From the NCBI RefSeq assembly GCF_018842675.1, contig NZ_JAGTWO010000002.1, positions 124,001 to 188,000 of the forward strand: a stretch of 64,000 nt of DNA, read 5' to 3'. Below the pieces are notes generated by a model. It ran no database searches, had not been told where the DNA came from, and saw only the letters and a program-made list of their open reading frames with translations. The DNA comes from Candidatus Pantoea bituminis (lineage in GTDB: Bacteria; Pseudomonadota; Gammaproteobacteria; Enterobacterales; Enterobacteriaceae). Each line of letters starts with the position of its first letter. Positions within the stretch are counted from its first letter, which is position 1. The position numbers and the translations under genes are program-made. Below are positions 19,457 to 28,705 of this stretch, piece by piece.

Positions 19457-19658
19457 GCTGAGAAGCGGTAGGCGCATCACACCCCGCAACGCTGATAACT
19501 TCACCCTACCTGTCTAAATAGCTGTTTTTGCTATCCAGACCCTTTTTCCCTGAGACTGCCTAACGCCCCTTCAAAACAACGTCTGATCCCCCTATTTTTC
19601 CTGTTAACGATCCGTGACCGACTTCTGAGTTTTCGCTCTCAGAGAGGCGCAATATCTA

Positions 19659-19683
19659 GACATATCGCAATAACAGATATATC
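19659..19683. promoter_or_regulatory. Operator-like element upstream of the SDR operon (site 1)
   Basis: Two 8-bp palindromic half-units, GACATATC (19659-19666) and GATATATC (19676-19683), separated by 9 nt (GCAATAACA). An almost identical element is at 33598-33622 before the other aromatic operon, and a weaker one at 25150-25174 before the PadR gene. It lies about 95 bp before the SDR start. Binding by the PadR-DUF2218 protein is an inference. Confidence 0.65.
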
Positions 19684-19777
19684 TAATATCAAGTAACGCC
19701 AGGCTGAATAGGGCTGCACACCAAAAAGTTCAGTAATTGATATAACCCTGAAGAATTCGATAAATAACGGAGGAATC

Positions 19778-20560
19778 ATGGACTTAGGCATAGAAAACAA
19801 GATCGCATTTGTCTGTGCTTCATCGCAGGGGCTGGGACTGGCCTGTGCTCAGGCATTAGCGGCAGAAAACGTACACATCATTTTAAACGGGCGTGATGAA
19901 AGCAAACTGCAAAGCGTTGTGCAACGGCTTCGCCTTAATAATCCAAAAACGGTCGTCAGTTATATAGCTGCGGATCTAACGACATCTTTGGGAAGGGAAA
20001 AAATCATTTCTTCATTACAGCAAGTAGACATTCTGGTCACGAATAATGCCGGGCCTCAGCCTGGTGCGTTATCTGACTGGAGCGAGGATGCTTTACGCAA
20101 TGCAATGGAAGCCAATTTTATTCCCGCCGTTCAGCTGATACGTGCCTGGCTTCCGGGTATGCAGGCCCGGGGCTTTGGCCGCATCGTTAACATCACCTCC
20201 GCCATGGTGAAATCGCCACATTACATGATGGGGTTATCAACCTCAGCGCGCACCGCACTAACGGCAATATGTAAAGCCATCAGTCAGGACGTGGCGAAAG
20301 ACAATGTCACGATTAACAACCTGTTACCTGAGCGGATTGATACGCCCCGGCAGGAATTTATGCTTCAGCGTTTAATCGCGAAAGAGGGTATCAGCCGTGA
20401 AGAGGCTCGCTTGCGCAATGTGCAATCTATTGCCGCAAGGCGTTATGGCTCGCCGCAAGAATTTGGTGCCGCCTGCGCTTTTTTATGCAGTCAGCAAGCC
20501 TCTTTTATCTCGGGCCAGAATCTGCAACTCGACGGTGGTTCTTACGACGGCCTGATTTAA
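19778..20560 (+). CDS. SDR-family oxidoreductase without the classical YxxxK
   Basis: A 260-residue short-chain dehydrogenase. The NAD(P) loop is at about 13-22 (ASSQGLGLACAQ), NNAG at about 90-93, and the C-terminal ISGQNLQLDGGS is typical. In place of the catalytic YxxxK the segment reads GLSTSARTALTAI: tyrosine and lysine are replaced, as in a known SDR subgroup with LSN-x-x-R. The reaction may therefore differ from simple alcohol oxidation. GGAGG is 4 nt before the ATG. It is the first gene of the operon that continues with NTF2-like, FAH, DUF3500, porin and RidA genes. Confidence 0.88.
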   Translation: MDLGIENKIAFVCASSQGLGLACAQALAAENVHIILNGRDESKLQSVVQRLRLNNPKTVVSYIAADLTTSLGREKIISSLQQVDILVTNNAGPQPGALSDWSEDALRNAMEANFIPAVQLIRAWLPGMQARGFGRIVNITSAMVKSPHYMMGLSTSARTALTAICKAISQDVAKDNVTINNLLPERIDTPRQEFMLQRLIAKEGISREEARLRNVQSIAARRYGSPQEFGAACAFLCSQQASFISGQNLQLDGGSYDGLI

Positions 20561-20577
20561 TGGAGGTGATGTAGATA

Positions 20578-20955
20578 ATGAAACCGCAATTTAGCGAGCT
20601 GCTTGAATTCGAACAGCAGCGCCAGCAGGCCATAACGCGGCCCGACCTGGTTTTACTGGAACGTTTACTGGCAGAGGATCTTGTCCACATTCACAGCACC
20701 GGCATGGTCCATAACAAGCAGCAACTTTTGACACATATTGAACGCATGGGTGGCTTTATCGCCATTTCACGCGCTACCCCTGAAATTCGTCTGGAGGGCA
20801 ATATTGCCATCCTCACCGGCAATACACGTAACACCATTCGGCTGCTGGAAACGGGCGAGGAAAAAGTACGGTTTGGCTTCTCCACACTGGTACTGCGACG
20901 TATGCCGCAGGGCTGGCAGATCGTTCTCTCTCAACTGACCCCTTATCAGTCGTAA
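20578..20955 (+). CDS. NTF2-like (SnoaL/DUF4440-type) protein
   Basis: A 125-residue single-domain protein with the cone-shaped NTF2-like fold: an N-terminal helix (FSELLEFEQQRQQAI), RLLAEDLVHIHSTG, a central strand GNIAILTGNTRNTI and a final WQIVLSQLTPY. Family members are isomerases, dehydratases, cyclases or binding proteins. It is tightly linked to the SDR gene (17 bp gap) and the FAH gene, so a step on the same aromatic or enol intermediate is likely. The exact reaction is unknown. GGAGGTGAT lies 8-16 nt upstream. Confidence 0.8.
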   Translation: MKPQFSELLEFEQQRQQAITRPDLVLLERLLAEDLVHIHSTGMVHNKQQLLTHIERMGGFIAISRATPEIRLEGNIAILTGNTRNTIRLLETGEEKVRFGFSTLVLRRMPQGWQIVLSQLTPYQS

Positions 20956-20984
20956 AGACTACTTATTCAATAAAGGAGAACAGC

Positions 20985-21842
20985 ATGAAACTGGTACGTT
21001 TTACGGAGCAGGGTTATACGCGTATTGGCAAAGTCATTAACGATCGGGTAATCGATCTCTCCGCTGTGTCGGGTGTGTCTGAATCAATGCGACAGCTGAT
21101 TACTGATTTGCCGCAGCTGAGGAGAGTGCTTGAAGAAACCAGCGAACCGGCTTTTCCACTGTCAGAGGTTCAGTTAGAAGCGCCAGTACAGGATGCGCAG
21201 AAATTTCTCGGGATTGGCATGAATTACCGTAAACATGCGGATGAAGCCCGACTGGCTGGCATAACGATCCCTGAAAGTCAGATGTGGTTCAACAAGCAGG
21301 TATCCTGCATAAACGGTCCATTTTCGCCAGTCGTAAAGCCTGATGTCAGCGATAAAATGGATTATGAAATTGAGCTGGGCGTCGTGATTGGTAAACGCTG
21401 TCGTCACGTCAAAGCCAGCGATGCGGCTGCTGTCATTGCGGGTTACCTTATCGTGAATGATGTTTCAGCCCGAGACTGGTTACACAAATCACCCACCTTC
21501 ACCTTGGGTAAATCCTTCGATACTCATGGCCCAACAGGTCCCTGGCTCACAACCGCAGACGAAATTCCCGATCCGCTTAATCTGGATATGAAACTCTATG
21601 TGAACGGAGAGCTGCGTCAGCATTCCGGCAGCGGCGACATGATTTACGACATCTATACGCAAATCGAGTACCTCTCAACAGTGATGACGCTTGAGCCGGG
21701 CGATATTCTTGCCACCGGCACACCTTCGGGCATTGGCGCACCAACAGGCCGCTTCCTGCAACCCGGCGATGTCATGCGGCTGGAGATAGAAGGCCTGGGC
21801 CATATAGAAAATCGTGTGGTGGCAGAAGCCGCTCACTCTTAA
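20985..21842 (+). CDS. Fumarylacetoacetate hydrolase-family protein (first copy)
   Basis: A 285-residue FAH-family protein. The short N-terminal domain is followed by the catalytic domain from about 70, with GIGMNYRKHADEA, the metal ligands in DYEIELGVVIGK (about 125-135) and VNDVSARDW, FDTHGPTGPWL, and the ending TGTPSGIGAPTGRFLQPGDV. Members cleave C-C bonds of diketo acids or decarboxylate or hydrolyse ring-cleavage products. AAAGGAG precedes the ATG. It belongs to the SDR operon; a second, different FAH-family gene is at 27700-28575. Confidence 0.9.
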   Translation: MKLVRFTEQGYTRIGKVINDRVIDLSAVSGVSESMRQLITDLPQLRRVLEETSEPAFPLSEVQLEAPVQDAQKFLGIGMNYRKHADEARLAGITIPESQMWFNKQVSCINGPFSPVVKPDVSDKMDYEIELGVVIGKRCRHVKASDAAAVIAGYLIVNDVSARDWLHKSPTFTLGKSFDTHGPTGPWLTTADEIPDPLNLDMKLYVNGELRQHSGSGDMIYDIYTQIEYLSTVMTLEPGDILATGTPSGIGAPTGRFLQPGDVMRLEIEGLGHIENRVVAEAAHS

Positions 21843-21857
21843 TCGCCGGAGGATGTT

Positions 21858-23085
21858 ATGACCAGCCGAAATTTTCGTGATTACTTAATGCCAGCGGATG
21901 CGCATCGTATTGGTCTTGCTCGTGGCGTCGACGTGCATACTTATGGCGAACGCATGCTTGCAACCGATAAAGCGCAAAAATTGAAAGCACACTGGCAGGC
22001 GATGCTGGATGAAACCTTTCGCGGCATTACCAGCAACGGTGAAATCCAACCCGATCTTTATCGCCTGCAGGATGAGGGCTTTGCCGTTGAAAATGCTGTT
22101 GCCGCCGCCCAGGCTCTTTTACAAACCCTGGCGCCTGAGGTGCAGACAGAGGCGTGTTACCCTATAGAGGCCAAACAGTGGCGCGCCTGGTACAATCCTG
22201 AAATCCCGTTTAATGATTACGGCGTACGGCTTGAAGAAACCTCAACAGCAACCCGTGAAGCCTTCCTGAAGCTGTTACGCAGTTGCACCAGTGAACGGGG
22301 TTTTATCAAAGTGCAGCAGCTGATGGATGCTAATCATTTTCTGGGCGAACTTTACGACCTCACCAATATCATGAACCGCTGGAGTTTTCACTTCATGCTC
22401 TTCGGGGAGCCGTTCTGCTACGCAGCCCTGGGGCTGGAGTATCTATGGCCATCATGTGGCGTTTTGCTGCTTTATCATAGGGCGGCAACTGGTTATCGCC
22501 CCCACATTTATGGGTGTAGAGCCAAACGTCATTGCGCGCGGTGATGACACTGACTGCGTGCTGTTCACCGAAGAGGAGCAGCGTGGTCTGGCATTGATGC
22601 AATCCCTCAACGCGGATCAGCAGGCGCGAGCAACCCTTTATCAGCAGATGGAAGATCCGCTGATGCCTCCAGAGCGTTTCAACTTTGCCGATCAGCGACA
22701 CTTGGGCGGCGCATTCCAGGATAATCGCGTTATACCGCTGGAGGGCATTTGCGTAGCAGAATTTAACGCATCACAGCGCGCCAGTTTGATGGAAACCATT
22801 CGCGTTTTTCTCGATTTTTTACCTGACGGACCGCGTGAGGCTCGTCTCAAACAGATTGAGCAGCACCTGGAGTCAACCTGGTGGAGCTGGATCGGCGGTT
22901 GCGGCAATGACGACGTGTTTTATTACCGCATTCAAAGCCCAGTGGTATTACTGGAATTCGATCATCACAGCGGCATGTGGCTTACCAATGAAGAGCCAGC
23001 ACGCTTTCATATTCATACCATCACCCGCATCCCGAACGGTAACGATTACGGCAAGGCCTTGCTGATGCAATATCAGAAGCAATAA
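21858..23085 (+). CDS. DUF3500-family protein, one frameshift
   Basis: Two overlapping frames form one DUF3500 protein of about 408 residues. The first carries an N-terminal helical part (FRGITSNGEIQPDLY and ANHFLGELYDLTNIMNRWSF). The second continues with QPWGWSIYGHHVAFCCFIIG, PTFMGVEPNV and the C-terminal DDVFYYRIQSPVVLLEFDHH and PARFHIHTITRIPNG. One extra T at 22413-22414 explains the break: removing it gives FGEPSATQPWGW. DUF3500 has no established function; the His- and Asp-rich end hints at metal binding. GGAGG precedes the ATG. It lies between the FAH and porin genes of the aromatic operon. Confidence 0.82.
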
Positions 23086-23248
23086 CAGGCTGCAAAGCCT
23101 GAATTTCCGTCGTACCGGGTGACGTCGTTTTGCCCGGGTAATCCACAGCGTTTGTTGACTGCTTCCTGATGAAGCGGAAGGCTTCGCTGCGCCTAAAAAC
23201 CCTAATAGACATTAACCCTACATATTTATAAAACGAGGTTATCAGGCA

Positions 23249-24580
23249 ATGCGTGTCCAAAAATTTAAAACAACTGCTTTAACCGTCGTGCCTCTGGCAC
23301 TGTTTTGCAGTGCGTGTTACGCCGAAGCATTACCGGCTACTGAATCAGACAGCTTCAACGACTGGCTCGCTCAGGGAAATATATCTGGCGAGCTGAAGAC
23401 CATGACTTTTTTCAAAGAGTTCAGCGGTACGTTACCGAACAAGCGCACCAGTTCGCTGGGCGGTGATATTCAGTATCGCAGTCCGGAAATCGGTGGATTC
23501 AGCGTTGGGCTGGGCGCTTATGGTGCTTATAACCTGGGAATGAATCCTTCTGATGTTGAGAAAACTGAAATTTATCTGCCATCCGATAACACGACGGTGC
23601 TCGGAAAAGCTTTTCTGCGCTATCAGGGATATGGGCTTGATCTTCAGGCTGGTCGTTTTGGCATCGATACCCCTTTTGCGAACGAGGGCGAAGGCTGGAC
23701 AATGGTCCCTGCCCTATATCAGGGCTTTGGCGGTACATACGCGCTAAATCAGAAAGGCGATTTCAAACTCAATGCTTACCGTATCTATCGTTTCAAACCG
23801 CTGAGTTCAGAGCATTTTGAAAAGGGTGATGCGGGCAATCCGGAAATAGAAGATACCAGCGTTCCCTCGGTTGACAGCGATGGTTTTACCACGTTGGGTT
23901 TACGTTATGGCCGGCGCTGGAACACCACCGCAGAAGCCTGGTATTACAATTTTGATAAACGCGCTCAACTCGCTTATGGTGGCGCGGAAATTCCTGTCGC
24001 TGGACTAAAGTTCGGCAACTGGACGCCTTACTGGGGCGCACAATATCTGCATGAGTGGGATGCCAGCGATCAAGCCTCGCCGTATCGCAACGTTGATACC
24101 GATCTCTATTCAGGACGCATCGGCATGCGTTCGCGCAATCACGACATCTATTTTGCTGCCACCTATGTGCCGTCCAAAGAGGATGCTTTCCTGAGCGGTG
24201 GCTTCTTTGCACCTTACAGTTATGGCATTTATGACCATACGCCGCTGGAGAGCGGACAGCCGCTGGTTTCTATGGTCACCACCAACCAACCTGGTAACGC
24301 GTTTGCACTGCGCTACGCCTATCATGATGAAACTTGGTTAGGCGTATTAGGCGTAACGCGTCTGGAGTTGAAAGACTCTACCGGCATCTATTATCCGCTG
24401 CCTGCTGAGAACATCAACGCAGCCTTTATGATCCTTGGTTATAACGTCACTCCGCGCCTGCATCTGGAATTTGAGTTGGATTACGTGCATTCCCCTTCAG
24501 AAGTCACCGGTAATTATCACGCCGAACGCTTGCGGTTGGTGTATCGCTTTGGCGCAAAGATGGCGGATGACGACTATTAA
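23249..24580 (+). CDS. OprD-family outer-membrane porin
   Basis: A 443-residue precursor with a signal peptide (cut after about residue 25, CYA-EA) and a long beta-barrel ending in LRLVYRFGAKMADDDY. Typical OprD features are DSFNDWLAQGNISGELKTM in the first strand, GLDLQAGRFGIDTPF and YHAERLRLVYRF. OprD porins are selective channels for aromatic and other small carboxylates and are common in Pseudomonas aromatic loci; in Enterobacterales they are less usual. It is in the same operon as the FAH and DUF3500 genes, so it probably admits the pathway substrate. Confidence 0.9.
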   Translation: MRVQKFKTTALTVVPLALFCSACYAEALPATESDSFNDWLAQGNISGELKTMTFFKEFSGTLPNKRTSSLGGDIQYRSPEIGGFSVGLGAYGAYNLGMNPSDVEKTEIYLPSDNTTVLGKAFLRYQGYGLDLQAGRFGIDTPFANEGEGWTMVPALYQGFGGTYALNQKGDFKLNAYRIYRFKPLSSEHFEKGDAGNPEIEDTSVPSVDSDGFTTLGLRYGRRWNTTAEAWYYNFDKRAQLAYGGAEIPVAGLKFGNWTPYWGAQYLHEWDASDQASPYRNVDTDLYSGRIGMRSRNHDIYFAATYVPSKEDAFLSGGFFAPYSYGIYDHTPLESGQPLVSMVTTNQPGNAFALRYAYHDETWLGVLGVTRLELKDSTGIYYPLPAENINAAFMILGYNVTPRLHLEFELDYVHSPSEVTGNYHAERLRLVYRFGAKMADDDY

Positions 24581-24605
24581 TTCTGACTGACTTCAGGAGA
24601 AGGTT

Positions 24606-24992
24606 ATGGCTAAACGGCAAAGTATTTATATAGATGGTTTTCCCCATGCTAATCCCATTCCGGCAGCCTGCCGCATCGGGCCAATGCTCTGTTCTGGCGT
24701 TATCTATGGTCGCGATCCGCATACGCAGCAGGTACCCGAAGATTTGGAACAACAGTGTGAACTGATGTTTATGCATGTGCGCAGCATTGTAGAAGCCGCA
24801 GGGGGAACGCTTGAGGATGTGATTAAAATGACGTTGTGGATGCAGGATAAATCTCAACGCGAAACGGTGAATCGTCACTGGGAGAAAGCCTTTCCTGACG
24901 CCAACGCCCGCCCTGCCCGTCATGCATTAGAGGGTAATTTCACCGGCAATACGCTCATTCAGTGCGATTTTACTGCTGTGCTGGGAGAATGA
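24606..24992 (+). CDS. RidA-family protein of the aromatic operon
   Basis: A 128-residue RidA/YjgF protein. It shows CRIGPMLCSGVIYGRDPHT, then IVEAAGGTLEDVIKMTLWM and the end ARPARHALEGNFTGNTLIQC. The PAR arginine is kept, unlike the RidA protein at 1648. RidA relatives in aromatic pathways act on enamine/imine or 2-aminomuconate-type products, which might point to a nitrogen-containing intermediate here; that is an inference. AGGAG precedes the ATG. It is the last gene of the operon, followed by a terminator hairpin. Confidence 0.88.
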   Translation: MAKRQSIYIDGFPHANPIPAACRIGPMLCSGVIYGRDPHTQQVPEDLEQQCELMFMHVRSIVEAAGGTLEDVIKMTLWMQDKSQRETVNRHWEKAFPDANARPARHALEGNFTGNTLIQCDFTAVLGE

Positions 24993-24997
24993 AAATT

Positions 24998-25027
24998 GCG
25001 GGCAGCATTTGTGTCTGCCCGCCTGTT
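24998..25027 (+). terminator. Terminator hairpin after the SDR-RidA operon
   Basis: A perfect 8-bp GC-rich stem GCGGGCAG/CTGCCCGC (24998-25005 with 25015-25022), 9-nt loop, followed by CTGTTTA. Confidence 0.65.
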
Positions 25028-25149
25028 TATCTATATTGCCTGTGCATCTGACAGTAAAAAATTAAGCGCATTTTTGCGACTCAGACCAACGAACCTGATT
25101 GGAAAATCTTATCAAGTCGCGTGTTGGCTTGGTCAGTTACAACATTTCC

Positions 25150-25174
25150 GATATATTTAAAATCCAGTTATATA
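25150..25174. promoter_or_regulatory. Operator-like element upstream of the PadR gene (site 2)
   Basis: GATATATT (25150-25157), 9-nt spacer, GTTATATA (25167-25174). Spacing is the same as at 19659 and 33598, with three mismatches to the ideal GATATATC pair. It lies 24 bp before the chosen PadR start, so self-repression is plausible. Confidence 0.45.
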
Positions 25175-25198
25175 GTGTGGTTATTGAACGGGGTAATA

Positions 25199-26056
25199 AT
25201 GGTCCAGAATCGCCGTTCGGATGAGATTGCAGATAATCTCAGCACCGGGCAAGCCGACAGTGCTGTAACACAGGTCGGCGGTAAACCAGGCCGGCGCACG
25301 CGCGCCTTCGACTATGGTGAACTGCGCCTGCTGTTATTGGCAATGATCGCCAAACAACCCAGCCACGGCTACGAACTGATCCACGAAGTAAAAGAGCGCC
25401 TGGGCGGCACCTATAAGCCCAGCCCGGGTGTCATCTATCCGGCTTTAACCTGGCTTTACGATCGCGGCTACACTGAAATCGATTTAGAAAAGGGCGGGCG
25501 TAAACGCTACAGTATTACCGATGAAGGTAAAGCATTTCTCAGTGCGAATAAAAGCGTGACCGATATGCTGATGGCACGTGTCGTGCCGAAAGCGCATGGC
25601 AAATCGCCACAGGCAATCGTAGAGGCGATGGATCACCTGAAACGCGCACTAAGTTTGCGCATTAAAATGGAGCCGGTTGCCGACGAAGTGATTGCGCGTA
25701 TAGGCGATATTATTCATGTCGCAGCAAATCAAATTGAAGCGTTGTTCAACCTGCCGGTGTTAAGCGAGGGCGCAGAAAAATGCGTTGCTGATATCGCAAC
25801 CCCAAATGGCGAACGTTATTTACGCCGCCTTTGTAGCCATTTTCAACACCGAACACCCGTTGTGACCGATGAGAGCAGCGGCCATTTTCGCATGAGTATG
25901 GGCGAAGTGCGCATGGAGGCACTGGAAGGCATTTTCCGCGTGAGCTTAACCGCGCTTAACGCAGAAAATCTTCAGGAGATGCAGCACATTTTAGTGCGTC
26001 ATCTGGAAGAAGCGGCAGTACGTGAAAAGCTGGATGTAACCTGGCAGTCTGTTTAA
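25199..26056 (+). CDS. PadR-family regulator fused to a DUF2218 domain
   Basis: A 285-residue protein from ATG 25199; an upstream in-frame start at 25121 would cover the operator-like site and is less likely. After a polar N-terminal tail, the PadR winged helix occupies about 38-112 (LLLLAMIAKQPSHGYELI, GTYKPSPGVIYPALTWL, GGRKRYSITDEG). A helical linker follows. The C-terminal part, about 196-283, matches DUF2218: ATPNGERYLRRLCSHFQH, GEVRMEAL and ILVRHLEEAAVREKLDVTW. PadR proteins repress genes for phenolic acid or siderophore-related functions. It stands between the two aromatic operons and shares operator-like elements with both, so it is their likely regulator. Confidence 0.85.
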   Translation: MVQNRRSDEIADNLSTGQADSAVTQVGGKPGRRTRAFDYGELRLLLLAMIAKQPSHGYELIHEVKERLGGTYKPSPGVIYPALTWLYDRGYTEIDLEKGGRKRYSITDEGKAFLSANKSVTDMLMARVVPKAHGKSPQAIVEAMDHLKRALSLRIKMEPVADEVIARIGDIIHVAANQIEALFNLPVLSEGAEKCVADIATPNGERYLRRLCSHFQHRTPVVTDESSGHFRMSMGEVRMEALEGIFRVSLTALNAENLQEMQHILVRHLEEAAVREKLDVTWQSV

Positions 26057-26068
26057 TGTAATGAAGTA

Positions 26069-26100
26069 AAATGCAGACAGGATCGGTTTCGTCTGCATTT
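26069..26100. terminator. Bidirectional terminator between PadR and hpaI
   Basis: A 10-bp perfect stem AAATGCAGAC/GTCTGCATTT (26069-26078 with 26091-26100), 12-nt loop, with A and T runs on the outer sides. It separates the convergent PadR and HpaI genes. Confidence 0.8.
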
Positions 26101-26107
26101 TTATGGC

Positions 26108-26887
26108 TTACTCTTTTAACCTGGCATGGAAATCTGCTGCCAGCACGCTGGTGGATTTCACCAACAATCCCACATCGCTGCCTACCGCAACAAACGTCGC
26201 GCCCAGCTCAAGATATCGGGCGCAAAGTAAGGGATCGGCGCTTAAAATACCTGCCGCTTTGCCATGTGACTGAATTCGTATTAATGCTTGCTCAACAGCT
26301 TGCTGGACTTCTTCTGCGGCTGGCTGGCCAAGATATCCCATATCCGCAGCGAGATCGGCGGGACCAATAAACACCCCGTCTACACCTTCAGTGGCGGCTA
26401 TTGCATCCAACTGCTCCAGACCGGCGCGACTTTCAATCTGTACCAGCAAGCAGATTTGTTCATTCGCTGACGTCAGATAATCTGCGATACGATTAAAAGC
26501 GGATGCACGGGCCAGTGCTGCGCCGACTCCACGAATGCCCTGCGGTGGATAGCGAACAGCTTTCACCAGAGCCTGTGCCTGTTCTGCGTTCTCGACCATG
26601 GGAATTAATAATGTCTGGGCGCCAATATCTAACAGTTGCTTTATCAGCCACGGTGCGTCCATCGGTGCGCGAACAACGGCATGTCCCGATGCAACAGAGA
26701 GTGCCTGAAGCTGGCTCATCAACAGCGGCACATCATTCGGCGCATGTTCACCATCAAGCAGCAACCAGTCGAACCCGGCACCGGCGCAGATCTCTGCTGC
26801 ATAAGGACTGGCAAGCGCCAGCCAGAGTCCAATTTGCGGCTCTTTTCTGAGTAGCGCTTGTTTAAAGTGATTTACGGGTGCAGGCAT
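26108..26887 (-). CDS. hpaI: HpaI-type 2-keto-3-deoxy-diacid aldolase
   Basis: A 259-residue class II pyruvate aldolase. [56 protein letters not shown] and [18 protein letters not shown] are the family hallmarks, with Glu and Asp metal ligands. HpaI cleaves 4-hydroxy-2-oxoheptanedioate to pyruvate and succinate semialdehyde; here the aldehyde product depends on the unknown substrate. The ATG at 26887 is 7 bp after the hpaH stop. Because of a frameshift in hpaH, the uncorrected frame runs through both genes and looks like a fusion, which it is not. It is the last gene of the reverse operon, ended by the terminator at 26069. Confidence 0.92.
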   Translation of the reverse strand: MPAPVNHFKQALLRKEPQIGLWLALASPYAAEICAGAGFDWLLLDGEHAPNDVPLLMSQLQALSVASGHAVVRAPMDAPWLIKQLLDIGAQTLLIPMVENAEQAQALVKAVRYPPQGIRGVGAALARASAFNRIADYLTSANEQICLLVQIESRAGLEQLDAIAATEGVDGVFIGPADLAADMGYLGQPAAEEVQQAVEQALIRIQSHGKAAGILSADPLLCARYLELGATFVAVGSDVGLLVKSTSVLAADFHARLKE

Positions 26888-26894
26888 TTTGACC

Positions 26895-27696
26895 TCACTC
26901 AAAATAGCAGCTGACTGAACCCTGTGGCCCAAAATCAGCATGAATAGTGTCCCCATGACGGGCTTCAACCGGGCGAATAAAAGAGCCCGCCAGCACGATC
27001 TGCCCGGCTTCAATGTAATCGCCATATTGTGACAGCCGGTTTGCCAACCAGGCGATGCCACGTGCCGGATGATTAAGCACCCCGCACCTAAACCGGTTTC
27101 TTCCACCGTTGCATTGCGCGACACAATGGCCCCTGTCCAGCGCAAATCAATCTGATCAGGCGCAAAAAGCTGGCTGCCCAATACAATGCCGGCATTAGCG
27201 GCATTATCAGAAACGGTATCAATAATGGTGCGCGATTTACCGCTGGCGGGATCGCTTCGCACAATGCGCGTATCCAGTATTTCCAGTGCAGGCACGATAT
27301 ACGCGGTGGCGTTTAAAACATCGCTGACGCTAACATTCTCGCCATTGAGCGGCGCTTTCATAATAAATGCCAGTTCAGCTTCGATACGCGGCTGAATAAA
27401 GCGATCTGCCGTGATCGTGTCGCCATCTTCAAACAGCATGTCATCAAACAGCACGCCTGAATCTGGTGTGGAAATATTGAGCGCATACTGCATCGCTTTT
27501 GATGTCAGACCAATCTTCCAGCCAATAACCTTACGCCCCGTCTCTTTTTTTGTTTCACCCAGGCACGTTGAACGGCATAGGCCTCATCCAGCGTCATGGT
27601 GGGATGTAGAAGGGAGACTAATCCAATTTGCTGACGTGATTTTTCTGCGTTATCGAGTGCTTCAGCCACACTCAAAATATCTGACTGGCTAAGCAT
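26895..27696 (-). CDS. hpaH: HpaH-type 2-oxo-hept-4-ene-1,7-dioate hydratase, two homopolymer frameshifts
   Basis: Three successive frames give one hydratase of 267 residues, the same length as E. coli HpaH. Segments: [20 protein letters not shown], then [19 protein letters not shown] and [14 protein letters not shown], then [16 protein letters not shown] and [16 protein letters not shown]. The breaks are in a run of seven A (27545-27551) and a run of four G (27080-27083, reverse strand); each needs one added base. HpaH adds water to the 2-oxo-4-enedioate made from ring cleavage, giving the substrate of HpaI, which follows 7 bp later. GAGGGG precedes the ATG. Confidence 0.88.
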
Positions 27697-27699
27697 GAT

Positions 27700-28575
27700 T
27701 CACCCCTCATCGCGAACAACGTTACGCAGCGTCCCAATCCCTTCCGCCTGTACTTCAATCACATCACCAGGCTTGAGCCAGACGGGAGGCTCAAAGCGCG
27801 CACCCGCACCGGTAGGCGTACCGGTAAAAATGATATCGCCGGGATTCAGTGGAATAAAAGTCGAAACGTAAGCGATGATCCAGGCGAAAGAGAAGGTCAT
27901 ATTACTGGTACGGTCGTTTTGGCGAAGCTCACCGTTCACGTAAGTAGCCAGATGGATATCATTCAGCTGAGCGGCATGGGTAAAGGGCACCAGCCAGGGA
28001 CCGATCGCGCCGGAATGATAAAAATTTTTACCCTGAGTGACGTTGAATTTGCTGTGGCGGACCCAGTCACGCACCGTGCCTTCGTTGCCCAGCGTAATGG
28101 CCGCAATATGATCCATTGCGTCGTTCTGGGCAATGCGGCGGCCCGCTTTACCTATAACGATCACAATCTCGCCTTCATAATCAAGCTGTTCACTTTCGGC
28201 AGGACGCAGCAAAGGCTGAAGATGTCCGGTGAGTGACTCTGGAAAACGGACAAACAGAGAAGGGTAATCAACCGCGACCTGATTATCTTTGTACTCGGCA
28301 TTACGGTTGGGATAATTAACCCCCACACATAAAATCTTACCGGGATGAGTGAGCGGCACTTCAAACTGAATCTCGCTTAGCGCATAGTCAACGGGCAGGT
28401 TTTCCGCGTCGGCGGTCAATGTTTGCAGGGCATTATCGGCAATGATCGCATCAAGTGTTGGCCAGCGATCGCCAACGCGTTTACTGAGATCAATCACACC
28501 CTGTCCCTTTATCAGACCATAACCTTTAACCCGTCCATCAAGCGTGGAGAAACTGACAAATTTGATCGGTTCCAA
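27700..28575 (-). CDS. Fumarylacetoacetate hydrolase-family protein (second copy)
   Basis: A 291-residue FAH-family protein with GKILCVGVNYPNRNAEY, the metal ligands in LDYEGEIVIVIGK and GNEGTVRDW, GAIGPWLVP and the ending TGTPTGAGARFEPPVWLKPG. Compared with HpaG it has a single FAH domain. It probably hydrolyses or tautomerises the ring-cleavage product before HpaH acts. The start codon appears to be TTG at 28575, since AAAGGAG lies 9 nt upstream and no ATG fits. The stop is 3 bp before hpaH, so the two are translationally coupled. Confidence 0.9.
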   Translation of the reverse strand: MEPIKFVSFSTLDGRVKGYGLIKGQGVIDLSKRVGDRWPTLDAIIADNALQTLTADAENLPVDYALSEIQFEVPLTHPGKILCVGVNYPNRNAEYKDNQVAVDYPSLFVRFPESLTGHLQPLLRPAESEQLDYEGEIVIVIGKAGRRIAQNDAMDHIAAITLGNEGTVRDWVRHSKFNVTQGKNFYHSGAIGPWLVPFTHAAQLNDIHLATYVNGELRQNDRTSNMTFSFAWIIAYVSTFIPLNPGDIIFTGTPTGAGARFEPPVWLKPGDVIEVQAEGIGTLRNVVRDEG

Positions 28576-28705
28576 TGGAAATCTCCTTTATTTCGTCCTG
28601 CCGGACAAAAAAGCGGCGAACAGAAGCCCGCCGCTCCCAGCATGGTGGCTGAGCAGTAAATAAGACACAGAGGGTTTTACGGCGTTGACGCAGCGCCGAA
28701 ACGCG

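Noticed and set aside
26108..27493. A 461-codon frame looking like an HpaH-HpaI fusion
   Set aside because: The end of HpaH, including its own stop at 26895, is present in the next frame, and hpaI has its own ATG at 26887. The apparent fusion comes from one lost G at 27080-27083.
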